Shown piece by piece: positions 30,028 to 37,712 of a stretch of DNA of 44,755 bases. The position numbers and the translations under genes are program-made. Source of the DNA: CAZEYT01 sp964516295 (GTDB taxonomy: Bacteria > Verrucomicrobiota > Verrucomicrobiia > Chthoniobacterales > Terrimicrobiaceae); contig CAZEYT010000014.1 in the NCBI GenBank assembly GCA_964516295.1, positions 1-44,755 of the forward strand. The letters are read 5' to 3'. The notes under the pieces were generated by a model, which was not told where the DNA came from, did no database searches, and worked only from the letters and a program-made list of their open reading frames with translations. The first letter of the stretch is position 1. Each line of letters begins with the position of its first letter.

Positions 30028-31025
30028 CGGAGGAACTGCGACAACACGTTTTGGAGCGCGGGTCGCGCCAGATCGGCCAGCGTGGGATTGGCGTAGGCGA
30101 TCCAGGCGAGGCCGGACTCGGTATCGAGCGGAGCGTCGGGAAATCCTCCAAGGGGATGTTCATAGACCACGCCCGCCTTTTGAAGGACCAAGGCTGCACA
30201 AGCGTCGTAAGGATGACAGACCAGGGAAGACTCCAGATCGAGCACACGGAAAATCAACGGGCGGAGGTCGCCGACCATCCGGTCATGACCGGCGATGATT
30301 TCGTAAAACTGCCCGCCGGTGCTGATGTATTGGTCGTCAAAAATGGTGGGCGAAGGCGAGCTGTTGAGACCGATGAGTTCGTCCCAGAGACGCTCTTCGA
30401 TTTGCGAGGTCAGGGTTCGTCCCTCGGGAAAAAACTTCACCAACGACGAAAACCCATGGGCAAACGATGTGGCGGCCGATGGCCGAAGGTCGAGCGTTTC
30501 CGTGCCACCACGTCGGAGATCGTGTGCCACCGCGACGAGCGGACCGTCAATGGTCGCGCTCAGGGAATCCGCCCGCCAGTGACGCGAGGTCGGGATTTCG
30601 GTCATGGCGGCAGCCACGATGTGTGACAGCCGCGTATCATCACCCGCCTGCGGGGCGATGCCACCGAGAGCCCACGCCGGACGCTTGTCGTACATGATGC
30701 CCCGTGTGCCATCGATGGGGTCGAGGATGCATTTCCAATCCGTCCCGCGGACCGACACTCCCCACGGAAAGCAGAGTTCCTCTTCGACGCCCTCCATGAC
30801 GACTTGGACCGGCAGGTCCTCCGGCCAGTGTTTCTCAAACCAAGCCGTGATCGCGTTTTCGCTGAACTTGTCGATCGCGTAAATCGTATCGCCGCCCGCG
30901 TGGGAATCCACCGATGAAAGTTCCGCCGCACCCCGGCCGGTTCGGCCGACGATGACGGCCTCTCGAATGGCCTCTCCCAAGTCGCAAAGAAGCTGGCGGA
31001 GGCGTTCGTGGGCAAGAGCAGACAT
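30024..31025 (-). CDS. Inositol-monophosphatase-family phosphatase
   Basis: A 333-residue protein of the Mg-dependent IMPase/FBPase/CysQ superfamily. The metal-binding motif is I-L-D-P-I-D-G-T-R-G (100-109; Asp102, Asp105) and an upstream E-G-V-E-E-E block supplies acidic ligands. The usual C-terminal W-D motif is represented by H-P-Y-D-A-C-A-A-L-V. It is longer than the typical 260-275 residues, with an insertion-rich middle. The N-terminal D-T-I-Y-A-I-D-K-F-S-E is an acidic segment typical of this superfamily. The substrate is unknown (inositol phosphate, PAP or a sugar phosphate). It lies 12 bases after the MATE gene and overlaps the DUF374 gene. Confidence 0.85.
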   Translation of the reverse strand: MSALAHERLRQLLCDLGEAIREAVIVGRTGRGAAELSSVDSHAGGDTIYAIDKFSENAITAWFEKHWPEDLPVQVVMEGVEEELCFPWGVSVRGTDWKCILDPIDGTRGIMYDKRPAWALGGIAPQAGDDTRLSHIVAAAMTEIPTSRHWRADSLSATIDGPLVAVAHDLRRGGTETLDLRPSAATSFAHGFSSLVKFFPEGRTLTSQIEERLWDELIGLNSSPSPTIFDDQYISTGGQFYEIIAGHDRMVGDLRPLIFRVLDLESSLVCHPYDACAALVLQKAGVVYEHPLGGFPDAPLDTESGLAWIAYANPTLADLARPALQNVLSQFLR

Positions 31026-31037
31026 CGGACCGAGATC

Positions 31038-32393
31038 CTACGAAGCCGCAGCCAGTCTTGGCGAGTATTCCGCGCACTTTTTCCAAGCCCTTGCCGACAG
31101 AAAAACCGCCGCGAGGAAAAGCCCGACGACAAATCCCGCCCACACGCCCGGCGGTCCCCAGCCCCAGTGAAAGGCAATCTGGTAGGACAGCGGAAGTGCA
31201 ATGATCCAGTAGGAAAGAATCCCGATGAGCATCGGCACGCGGGTATCCTCGAACCCGCGGAGCGCCCCCGCAGCAACGACCTGAAGTCCGTCGAAAATCT
31301 GAAACACCGCGGCCAGAAGAAGCAATTGCGCGGTCAGGGCGACCACGACCGGATCGGAAATGAACCACCCTGCGAGGGTTCGTCCGCCAAAAACAAAAAC
31401 GCAGACAAACACACTCATGATCCCCAGCGTGAGGAGTGCCCCGCCGAGAAGGATCGGACGGAGCGTTTCCGTTCGTCGGCTTCCTCGTGCATGCCCGACG
31501 CGCACGCAAACCGCCTGCGAGAGGCCGAGCGGGACCATGAACGTCGTCGCCGCACAGATGATCGCGATCTGATGCGCCGCGAGCGCCGTGACGCCCAGCC
31601 AGCCCATCATGAGCGAACCGAAGGCAAAGCCGCTGACCTCGGCGAGGTGAAGTCCCCCGGCCGGAAGACCGATGCGGAAAAGAATCCGCGCCGGCTGGAA
31701 CGCACCGCTCAACAGAGCGCCCGAAGGCCAGGCGGAACGGAGGGCACGCGAGGCGGCGGGATAGGAAAAAACGGCGAAGGCTGTTGCGATCCGCGCCAGC
31801 AGGGTCGCCCACCCGGCACCGTCGAGTCCCATCGCCGGCGCACCGAGATTTCCAAAGATGAGAATCCAGTTGAGGAACGCATTCAGGAGAACGCCCCCGA
31901 GCATGATCCAAAACGGCGGCCAGGGATGTCCGAGCGCCTCGCAGAAGTTTTTCGCGACCGACGTCCAGAAAACCGGAACCATCGACCACGCGCAGATGAG
32001 GAGGTAGTTTCCAACCGCCTCATTGACAGCCTGCGGCTGGCCGAAGAATCCGATCCATGGCAGAGCGAGATGAGCCAGAAGCGCGAAGGGAACGGCCAGC
32101 GCGAGTGCCATGAGAAAGCCACCCCGCACCACCGCTGCCGCCTCGGCCGGACGCCCGCTCCCGTGCGCCACGGCGGCCCGGACACTCACGGCGGAAAGAA
32201 CGCCAAACCCAAAAACAAACGGCACGGACAACACGGTGTTCGCAAACGCACAGGCCCCGAGCGGCACCACGCCCACGCGACCAACCATCACGGTATCCAC
32301 CAAGCCCATGAGCATCTGCCCCACGTGCCCGGCCATGATCGGCGCGGCCAGCGCGAGGGTACGGCGGTTCTCATCGAGGATCGATCTCAACAT
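31038..32393 (-). CDS. MATE-family multidrug/cation exporter (NorM-like)
   Basis: A 451-residue inner-membrane protein with twelve predicted helices in two halves, typical of MATE transporters that export cationic compounds in exchange for Na+ or H+. Family signatures include A-A-P-I-M-A-G-H-V-G-Q-M-L-M-G-L-V-D-T-V-M-V-G-R near the N-terminus, and in the second half G-L-P-A-G-G-L-H-L-A-E-V-S-G and Q-I-A-I-I-C-A-A-T-T-F-M-V-P-L-G. The length is standard. It sits 30 bases after the ymdB-like gene and 12 before the IMPase-like gene, within the operon. The substrate is not inferable. Confidence 0.93.
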   Translation of the reverse strand: MLRSILDENRRTLALAAPIMAGHVGQMLMGLVDTVMVGRVGVVPLGACAFANTVLSVPFVFGFGVLSAVSVRAAVAHGSGRPAEAAAVVRGGFLMALALAVPFALLAHLALPWIGFFGQPQAVNEAVGNYLLICAWSMVPVFWTSVAKNFCEALGHPWPPFWIMLGGVLLNAFLNWILIFGNLGAPAMGLDGAGWATLLARIATAFAVFSYPAASRALRSAWPSGALLSGAFQPARILFRIGLPAGGLHLAEVSGFAFGSLMMGWLGVTALAAHQIAIICAATTFMVPLGLSQAVCVRVGHARGSRRTETLRPILLGGALLTLGIMSVFVCVFVFGGRTLAGWFISDPVVVALTAQLLLLAAVFQIFDGLQVVAAGALRGFEDTRVPMLIGILSYWIIALPLSYQIAFHWGWGPPGVWAGFVVGLFLAAVFLSARAWKKCAEYSPRLAAAS

Positions 32394-32423
32394 ACGGGAG
32401 AGAATTTGGGCGGAGCGGGTGCT

Positions 32424-33212
32424 TTACACCGGCACCGTCTCCTGAACTCTTGTGATCGAATGCGAGCGGCCGTCGGCCGGGTCGATTTCGATCAAAACCC
32501 CACAAATCTGAACATCTCCCTTCGCAATCGGAAACGGCGAGGGCAGACAATTCAGAAAACGACGCACGATAATATCGGGATCGCGACCGAGGATGGAGTC
32601 CTTCGGCCCGCACATACCCGCGTCGCAGAGAAAGGCTGTTCCACCCGCGAGGATGCATTCATCCGCCGTTTGTACGTGGGTATGCGTCCCGACGACCGCC
32701 GAGACTTTTCCATCCAGATGCCGGCCCATCGCGATTTTCTCGCTGGTCGTCTCGCCGTGGACGTCAACGAAAATGACCGGTGTTTCCTCACGAAGACGGG
32801 CGACTTCCTCCGAGGCCGCGAGGAAGGGATTTTCGAGCGCCGGCTGCATGAACGTGCGGCACTGGACATTCATCACAGCGATTTTTCCCTTGGCGGTCTC
32901 CAGCACAATGCTCCCCTGCCCCGGCGTTCCGGACGGATAATTCAGCGGCCGCAACAGACGGGGCTCAGTGGCGATGTAGTGAAGCGTTTCTTTTTGATCC
33001 CAAATGTGGTCGCCGCTGGTAATGACCGCCACGCCGCTGCGGAGGAGGTCGATGGCGATCTTGGCCGTGATACCACGCCCGCCCGCGGCGTTCTCTCCAT
33101 TGACGACGATGAAATCGATCCCCTTCTCTTTGAGGTAAACCGGAACGGCCGCCGTGACGGCGTTGCGCCCGGGTTCCCCAACAATATCCCCAAGAAAAAG
33201 AAGACGGATCAT
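32424..33212 (-). CDS. YmdB-type metallophosphodiesterase
   Basis: A 262-residue cytoplasmic metallophosphoesterase of the YmdB/TIGR00282 family, whose B. subtilis member hydrolyses 2',3'-cyclic nucleotides and affects biofilm and sporulation decisions. Ligand motifs appear in order: F-L-G-D-I-V-G-E-P-G (Asp9), V-V-N-G-E-N-A-A-G-G-R-G (Asn/Glu), S-G-D-H-I-W-D-Q-K-E, V-D-V-H-G-E-T-T-S-E-K and G-T-H-T-H-V-Q-T-A-D. The length is normal. It is the first gene of the five-gene minus-strand operon and divergent from the amidase gene, with a 51-base gap in which I see no clear promoter motif. Confidence 0.93.
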   Translation of the reverse strand: MIRLLFLGDIVGEPGRNAVTAAVPVYLKEKGIDFIVVNGENAAGGRGITAKIAIDLLRSGVAVITSGDHIWDQKETLHYIATEPRLLRPLNYPSGTPGQGSIVLETAKGKIAVMNVQCRTFMQPALENPFLAASEEVARLREETPVIFVDVHGETTSEKIAMGRHLDGKVSAVVGTHTHVQTADECILAGGTAFLCDAGMCGPKDSILGRDPDIIVRRFLNCLPSPFPIAKGDVQICGVLIEIDPADGRSHSITRVQETVPV

Positions 33213-33263
33213 CCGAGCTTTTTATCGCATGAGGCGGCAAACGCATTTAAAAAAGCCGGGAAC

Positions 33264-34472
33264 TTGAAAATTCCCGCCTGTTTCCTCCTCTTCCTCGCGC
33301 TCGCCTTGCCGCTCCCGGCCAAGGTGAGTCCGCTTGCGCCCAAGCCGGATTGGAGCCGCCTCGACCCGTATCAGGAAACCATGACGCGGGCCGATTTCGT
33401 GAAATCGCTCGATACCATCTATGCACCCGGCGGAGCCGCGGAGGGGCTGATCGACGTGACCGACGACGCAGCAATCATTCGCACCTCGCCCGGTCGTCCG
33501 CCCTACGTGCTGCGATTTGCCACGACCAACGCTTCACCGCATCCGTTTCCGGCCTATTGGCGCTCGCGGGACAACCTCCCGCCCCTGCAACCCGGCAAGC
33601 CGCTCAACGGCCTCAAAATTGCCATCGATCCGGGTCACCTCGGCGGCGATTGGGCTCGGCTGGAGGAACGGTGGTTTCAGGTGGGAAATTCAAAACCCGT
33701 CATTGAAGGCGACATGACCTTGAAAGTCGCAAAAATGCTCGTCCCGCGTCTCGAGGCGCTGGGAGCGGAGGTTTTTCTCACGCGCTCGAAACCCGGTCCC
33801 GTCACCTCGCAGCGCCCGGGCCAGCTTCGCGAGGCAGCCGTGCAATCCCTGCAAAACAAAGATGAGCCGGTCACCAAAGATGCGGTGATCGAGGAGAGCG
33901 AGCGGCTCTTTTACCGGGCGAGCGAAATCCGGCGTCGGGCCCGTCTCGTCAACGAATTGATCAAGCCCGACCTCGTTCTCTGTCTGCATTTCAATGCCGA
34001 ACCGTGGGGAAACGAAGAATCACCCACGCTGGTTACGGCGAACCACCTCCATTTTCTCATCACGGGCTCCTGGTCGCGAAGCGAATTGGAATACGAGGAC
34101 CAGCGGCTCGACATGCTGGTGAAGTTGCTCAATCGCTCGTTCCCCGAAGAATATGCGGTGACGCGGTCGATCGCATCCAGCATGGCGAAGGCGACCGGTC
34201 TGCCGCCTTACGTGTATCAGGGCGGCTCGGTGGTCAAAGTCGGCGACAATCCTTACATCTGGGCCCGGAATCTTCTGGCGAACCGCCTTTTCACGTGTCC
34301 GGTCGTCTATCTGGAGCCCTACGTCATGAACAGCCGGGCGGCGTTTGCGCGGATCCAGGCCGGAGATTACGAAGGCGTCCGCAACTTCGGCGGCGTGGCC
34401 CGCAAAAGCATTTATCGCGAGTATGCCGACAGCGTTGTCGCCGGGCTCGTGGACTATTATTCAAAACGCTAG
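33264..34472 (+). CDS. Exported N-acetylmuramoyl-L-alanine amidase (Amidase_3)
   Basis: A 402-residue cell-wall hydrolase that cuts the bond between MurNAc and L-Ala in the periplasm. The zinc ligands are visible in I-A-I-D-P-G-H-L-G-G (His125), V-I-E-G-D-M-T (Glu148) and L-C-L-H-F-N-A-E (His242); the catalytic glutamate is probably in V-V-Y-L-E-P-Y-V-M-N-S. Residues 1-19 (M-K-I-P-A-C-F-L-L-F-L-A-L-A-L-P-L-P-A) form a signal peptide. It has an N-terminal domain of about 110 residues that I do not recognise. The start is TTG at 33264, the only in-frame start that exposes the signal peptide. The frame stays open far upstream, but that part is antisense to ymdB and the MATE gene. It is followed by parA 7 bases later. 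Confidence 0.88.
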   Translation: MKIPACFLLFLALALPLPAKVSPLAPKPDWSRLDPYQETMTRADFVKSLDTIYAPGGAAEGLIDVTDDAAIIRTSPGRPPYVLRFATTNASPHPFPAYWRSRDNLPPLQPGKPLNGLKIAIDPGHLGGDWARLEERWFQVGNSKPVIEGDMTLKVAKMLVPRLEALGAEVFLTRSKPGPVTSQRPGQLREAAVQSLQNKDEPVTKDAVIEESERLFYRASEIRRRARLVNELIKPDLVLCLHFNAEPWGNEESPTLVTANHLHFLITGSWSRSELEYEDQRLDMLVKLLNRSFPEEYAVTRSIASSMAKATGLPPYVYQGGSVVKVGDNPYIWARNLLANRLFTCPVVYLEPYVMNSRAAFARIQAGDYEGVRNFGGVARKSIYREYADSVVAGLVDYYSKR

Positions 34473-34479
34473 TGTTCGC

Positions 34480-35289
34480 ATGAAAATCATAGCCATCACC
34501 AACCAGAAAGGCGGCGTCGGAAAAACGACGACCTCGGTGAACCTTTCAGCCGCCCTCGCGCAGAAGGGCTCGCGCGTTCTCCTCATCGATCTGGATCCCC
34601 AAGCCAGCGCGAGCAGTGTTCTCGGACTCCGCGAGGGCTCGCAGGGAAGCATCTATCACGCCCTCATCGGCGAAAAACCCGCCGCAGAGCTCGTGATGAC
34701 GACCCGGATTCCGAATCTCTCGGCCATTCCAGCCGACCTCGACATGGCCGGTGCGGAGATCGAGGTCGCCCGGATGGAGAATCACATGCTCCAACTCCGC
34801 CGGGTCTTGGAAGGCCTTCGGGAACAGAATGCGTATGATTTTGCGCTCCTCGACTGTCCGCCATCGCTCGGCATCCTCATGTCCAACGCACTGGCCGCGG
34901 CCGATGAGATCCTTGTACCGATCCAGTGCGAATACTATGCGCTCGAGGGACTCACGCTTCTCATGGAGGTCACCGACCGCATCCGGGCCAGTGGCGCGAA
35001 TCCCCACCTTGCCATTTCGGGCTTGCTCCTCACGATGTACGACGTACGCACAAAATTGAACCCCGCCGTGGTTGGCGAAGTTCGGAATCATTTTCAGGAA
35101 GTGGTCTATGACACACTCATTCCGCGCACGGTCCGTTTCGCCGAAGCGCCGAGCCACGGACGGACCATTTTCGAATACGATCCGAACGGCGTCGGTGCCG
35201 CCGCATACCTGGCGCTGGCCGACGAATTCCTCGAACGCCAGCGGCGCGGCATGGCGTTTGTGAACGCGCCCTCCGGAACGACGGCCTGA
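34480..35289 (+). CDS. parA: ParA/Soj-type chromosome-partitioning ATPase
   Basis: A 269-residue ATPase with the deviant Walker A motif Q-K-G-G-V-G-K-T-T (residues 9-17), D-L-D-P-Q-A-S-A-S (Walker A') and L-L-D-C-P-P-S-L (Walker B). The M-K-I-I-A-I-T-N-Q N-terminus is that of chromosomal Soj/ParA without a DNA-binding extension. Such proteins bind DNA when ATP-bound and move ParB-parS complexes or other cargo. No parB follows; the next gene encodes a CobW GTPase 69 bases on. ParB is either elsewhere or the protein positions another cargo. The gene starts 7 bases after the amidase stop, so the two are probably co-transcribed. Confidence 0.93.
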   Translation: MKIIAITNQKGGVGKTTTSVNLSAALAQKGSRVLLIDLDPQASASSVLGLREGSQGSIYHALIGEKPAAELVMTTRIPNLSAIPADLDMAGAEIEVARMENHMLQLRRVLEGLREQNAYDFALLDCPPSLGILMSNALAAADEILVPIQCEYYALEGLTLLMEVTDRIRASGANPHLAISGLLLTMYDVRTKLNPAVVGEVRNHFQEVVYDTLIPRTVRFAEAPSHGRTIFEYDPNGVGAAAYLALADEFLERQRRGMAFVNAPSGTTA

Positions 35290-35358
35290 TCCCGTCGCCG
35301 GGCGGGCGGGTTTGACAAGTTGCTTGCATCGGCGCGAGGTCTTGCTTGTTTTGCCGGC

Positions 35359-36687
35359 ATGGAAAAAACACCCGTCACGATTCTCACCGGTTTTCTCGGT
35401 GCCGGAAAAACCACGCTCCTGAACCGCATCCTCACCGAGCAACACGGCATGCGGATTGCCGTGATTGAGAACGAATTCGGCGAGGTGGGCATCGACCATG
35501 AACTCGTGATCAATGCCGATGAGGAACTGTTCGAGATGAACAATGGCTGCATTTGCTGCACGGTGCGCGGCGACCTCATCCGCATTCTGGGAAACCTGAT
35601 GAAGCGCCGGGACAAGTTTGATCATATCCTCATCGAGACGACCGGGCTGGCCGATCCCGGACCGGTCGTTCAAACCTTCTTTGTGGATGATGAGATGAAG
35701 GAAAAGCTGTCGATCAACGGTGTCGTAACCTTGGTCGATGCGCGCCATATCATCGAACATCTCGACGACAGCGACGAGGCCCGCGAGCAGATCGCTTTCG
35801 CCGACGTCCTTCTTTTGAACAAATGCGACCTCGTGGACGAGGCGGCGCTGGAGGGGCTGGAACGCCGGATCCGCAGCATGAATGCGCTTGCGAAGATCCA
35901 CCGCACGACCAATGCCGATGTCGAGATCGCAAAGGTGTTGGAAATCGGCGGATTCCATCTCGACCGCGCCATGGAGGTCGACCCACGGTTCTTGGAACCG
36001 GAGTATCCGTTCGAGTGGGGAGGTGTTTTTGCCATTCCCCAGGGAAATCTTTCCATCCTCAGCAAAGCGGCCCCCGATCCGTCGATGGCAGTGGCGGTGT
36101 TTCCGGTTTCGGGAGAGGCGGACTTTGCGGCGGCGACCGAAAAAGCCGTGCGGGCCTTCTCCGACGAGGCGGAAACCCGTGAGCCGGGATCTTCACTGGC
36201 GGCCGATGGCGCACTCTATGAAATGATCCTCCGGCCTGGCACTCAAAGCTGGAATCTGAAAGCCGGAACGGCGTCCCACATTGCGGTTTTCACCGAGCAC
36301 CACCCGGAAGAACTCGAAATGACCATCTCTTCGAAAGGCGATCCGCTTGCCGCTCTGCACGAGCATGCGTTCAAGCCCGACCACGAACACGACGAGGAAG
36401 TAACCAGTGTCGGGATCGAATACGACGGCGACTGCGACGGGAAGAAGCTCAACGAATGGTTGAGCGGAATCGTGCGCGATCAGGGAGCGGACATCTTTCG
36501 CATGAAGGGTGTTTTTTCTCTGAAGGGGAATCCGGACCGCATCATCTTTCAAGGTGTTCACATGCTCATTGATGCCGCAAACGGCGGTCCCTGGGGCACC
36601 CGCAAGCGCCGCAACAGCCTGGTCTTCATCGGACGCCACCTCGACCGCTCCGCTCTTCAACAAGGATTCCGCGCATGTCTCGCCTGA
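35359..36687 (+). CDS. CobW/COG0523 GTPase, putative zinc metallochaperone
   Basis: A 442-residue G3E-family GTPase. It has Walker A T-G-F-L-G-A-G-K-T-T (residues 10-19), the metal-binding G-C-I-C-C-T-V-R (Cys64, Cys66, Cys67), E-T-T-G-L-A-D-P, the specificity motif N-K-C-D, a His/Asp-rich stretch (H-E-H-A-F-K-P-D-H-E-H-D-E-E, about 345-358) and the CobW C-terminal domain. COG0523 proteins deliver Zn, Co or other metals to client enzymes. The WD40 gene overlaps its 3' end by 13 bases, so the two probably work together. A TTGACA at 35312-35317 could be a -35 element, but I find no good -10, and no Zur-like palindrome is obvious. Confidence 0.92.
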   Translation: MEKTPVTILTGFLGAGKTTLLNRILTEQHGMRIAVIENEFGEVGIDHELVINADEELFEMNNGCICCTVRGDLIRILGNLMKRRDKFDHILIETTGLADPGPVVQTFFVDDEMKEKLSINGVVTLVDARHIIEHLDDSDEAREQIAFADVLLLNKCDLVDEAALEGLERRIRSMNALAKIHRTTNADVEIAKVLEIGGFHLDRAMEVDPRFLEPEYPFEWGGVFAIPQGNLSILSKAAPDPSMAVAVFPVSGEADFAAATEKAVRAFSDEAETREPGSSLAADGALYEMILRPGTQSWNLKAGTASHIAVFTEHHPEELEMTISSKGDPLAALHEHAFKPDHEHDEEVTSVGIEYDGDCDGKKLNEWLSGIVRDQGADIFRMKGVFSLKGNPDRIIFQGVHMLIDAANGGPWGTRKRRNSLVFIGRHLDRSALQQGFRACLA

Positions 36688-37661
36688 ACGAGCTTGGTCC
36701 CATCGAGGCGAGCGATCACATCCTGGATCTTGCGTGGTCCCCCGAAGGGACATCCTTGGCGGTCACACCGACCACGGGCGAAATCTTGATTTTGTCCGAA
36801 GCGGGAAAACCGCAGGCACGTCATCCGGGACAAACCTTGGGCAACGCCCGCCCGGCCTGGTTTCAGGGAAATCTCGTCACGTCCGGATTCGACGGCAAAG
36901 TCCATTTCTCGCAAACAAAGGTTGTGCAACCGGGACGCGGACTCATCGAGCGTCTTCGTCCGAGTCCCGACGGCCGGTATCTCGCCGCGGGACAGGGACG
37001 GTCGCTGCACATTTTCGACGCGGAGGGCGGGGACGCACTGAGTCTTCACAATCTGTCCGCCGGCGTCGCGGATTTTGCGTGGAATCCATCAAATCCGCAG
37101 GAAATCGCACTGGTCGGTGCGGGCGGGGCGCGCATGTGGCGGCTGGGGGAAAAGGAACCGTTTGCCCGTTTTGACTGGGGCGGCGCGAGCCTGCTCGTCG
37201 AGTGGAGTTCGTGCGGTCGGTGGCTCGTGACCGGCGACCAGACGGCGAGTGTCCACATTTATGACTTCTCGCGCGACTACCCGCTCCACATCCAAGGCTA
37301 CGAGACCAAAGTCCGCGCCATCGCCTTTTCCCCGGACGGCACCCAGCTGGCAACCGGCGGAGCGCCCGTGGTCACGGTCTGGCCCTGCACGGGAAAAACC
37401 GGACCCGAGGGGGTGACTCCGCTGCAATTGGACGGCCATGATGCCGATGTGCTTGTCGCCGCGTTCTCGCCCGCCACGGGTCAACTCGCCACGGGTGATG
37501 AAACCGGGGCGCTTTTGGTTTTCACATTTGAAGAGGGACGCGTGGTGCGAAAACGCGTCCGACGTGATGCGGGGATCTCCGCCCTCGCGTGGCATCCGAC
37601 GAAGCCGATCCTCGGCCTCGGCCAATCCGACGGCGCGGTGTCGCTTCTCGTGTTGGAGTGA
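36675..37661 (+). CDS. WD40-repeat protein paired with the CobW GTPase
   Basis: A 328-residue cytoplasmic protein with seven WD40-like blades. Clear ones are D-L-A-W-S-P-E-G-T-S-L-A-V, R-L-R-P-S-P-D-G-R-Y-L-A-A-G, A-I-A-F-S-P-D-G-T-Q-L-A-T-G-G, V-A-A-F-S-P-A-T-G-Q-L-A-T-G-D and A-L-A-W-H-P-T-K-P. There is no signal peptide, so it should form a beta-propeller for protein-protein contact inside the cell. Its ATG lies 13 bases inside the CobW gene. I recall COG0523-WD40 neighbours in other bacteria, which would make it a partner or client adaptor, but I cannot verify that here. Confidence 0.88.
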   Translation: MSRLNELGPIEASDHILDLAWSPEGTSLAVTPTTGEILILSEAGKPQARHPGQTLGNARPAWFQGNLVTSGFDGKVHFSQTKVVQPGRGLIERLRPSPDGRYLAAGQGRSLHIFDAEGGDALSLHNLSAGVADFAWNPSNPQEIALVGAGGARMWRLGEKEPFARFDWGGASLLVEWSSCGRWLVTGDQTASVHIYDFSRDYPLHIQGYETKVRAIAFSPDGTQLATGGAPVVTVWPCTGKTGPEGVTPLQLDGHDADVLVAAFSPATGQLATGDETGALLVFTFEEGRVVRKRVRRDAGISALAWHPTKPILGLGQSDGAVSLLVLE

Positions 37662-37712
37662 TCGAGTTTCGGTTCGACTTGGCGGGCGGGTTCCGGCACC
37701 GTCGCGGGCTGC

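Noticed and set aside
31008..33263. A 1154-codon plus-strand frame whose first two thirds could be read as one giant protein
   Set aside because: Only the part after the TTG at 33264 has protein-like signal (signal peptide, Amidase_3 motifs). The rest is exactly antisense to the well-conserved ymdB-like and MATE genes and is Arg/His/Gly-rich like other shadow frames.
35312..35317. TTGACA before the CobW gene as a promoter
   Set aside because: No acceptable -10 hexamer lies 16-19 bases downstream, so I do not list it as a promoter.
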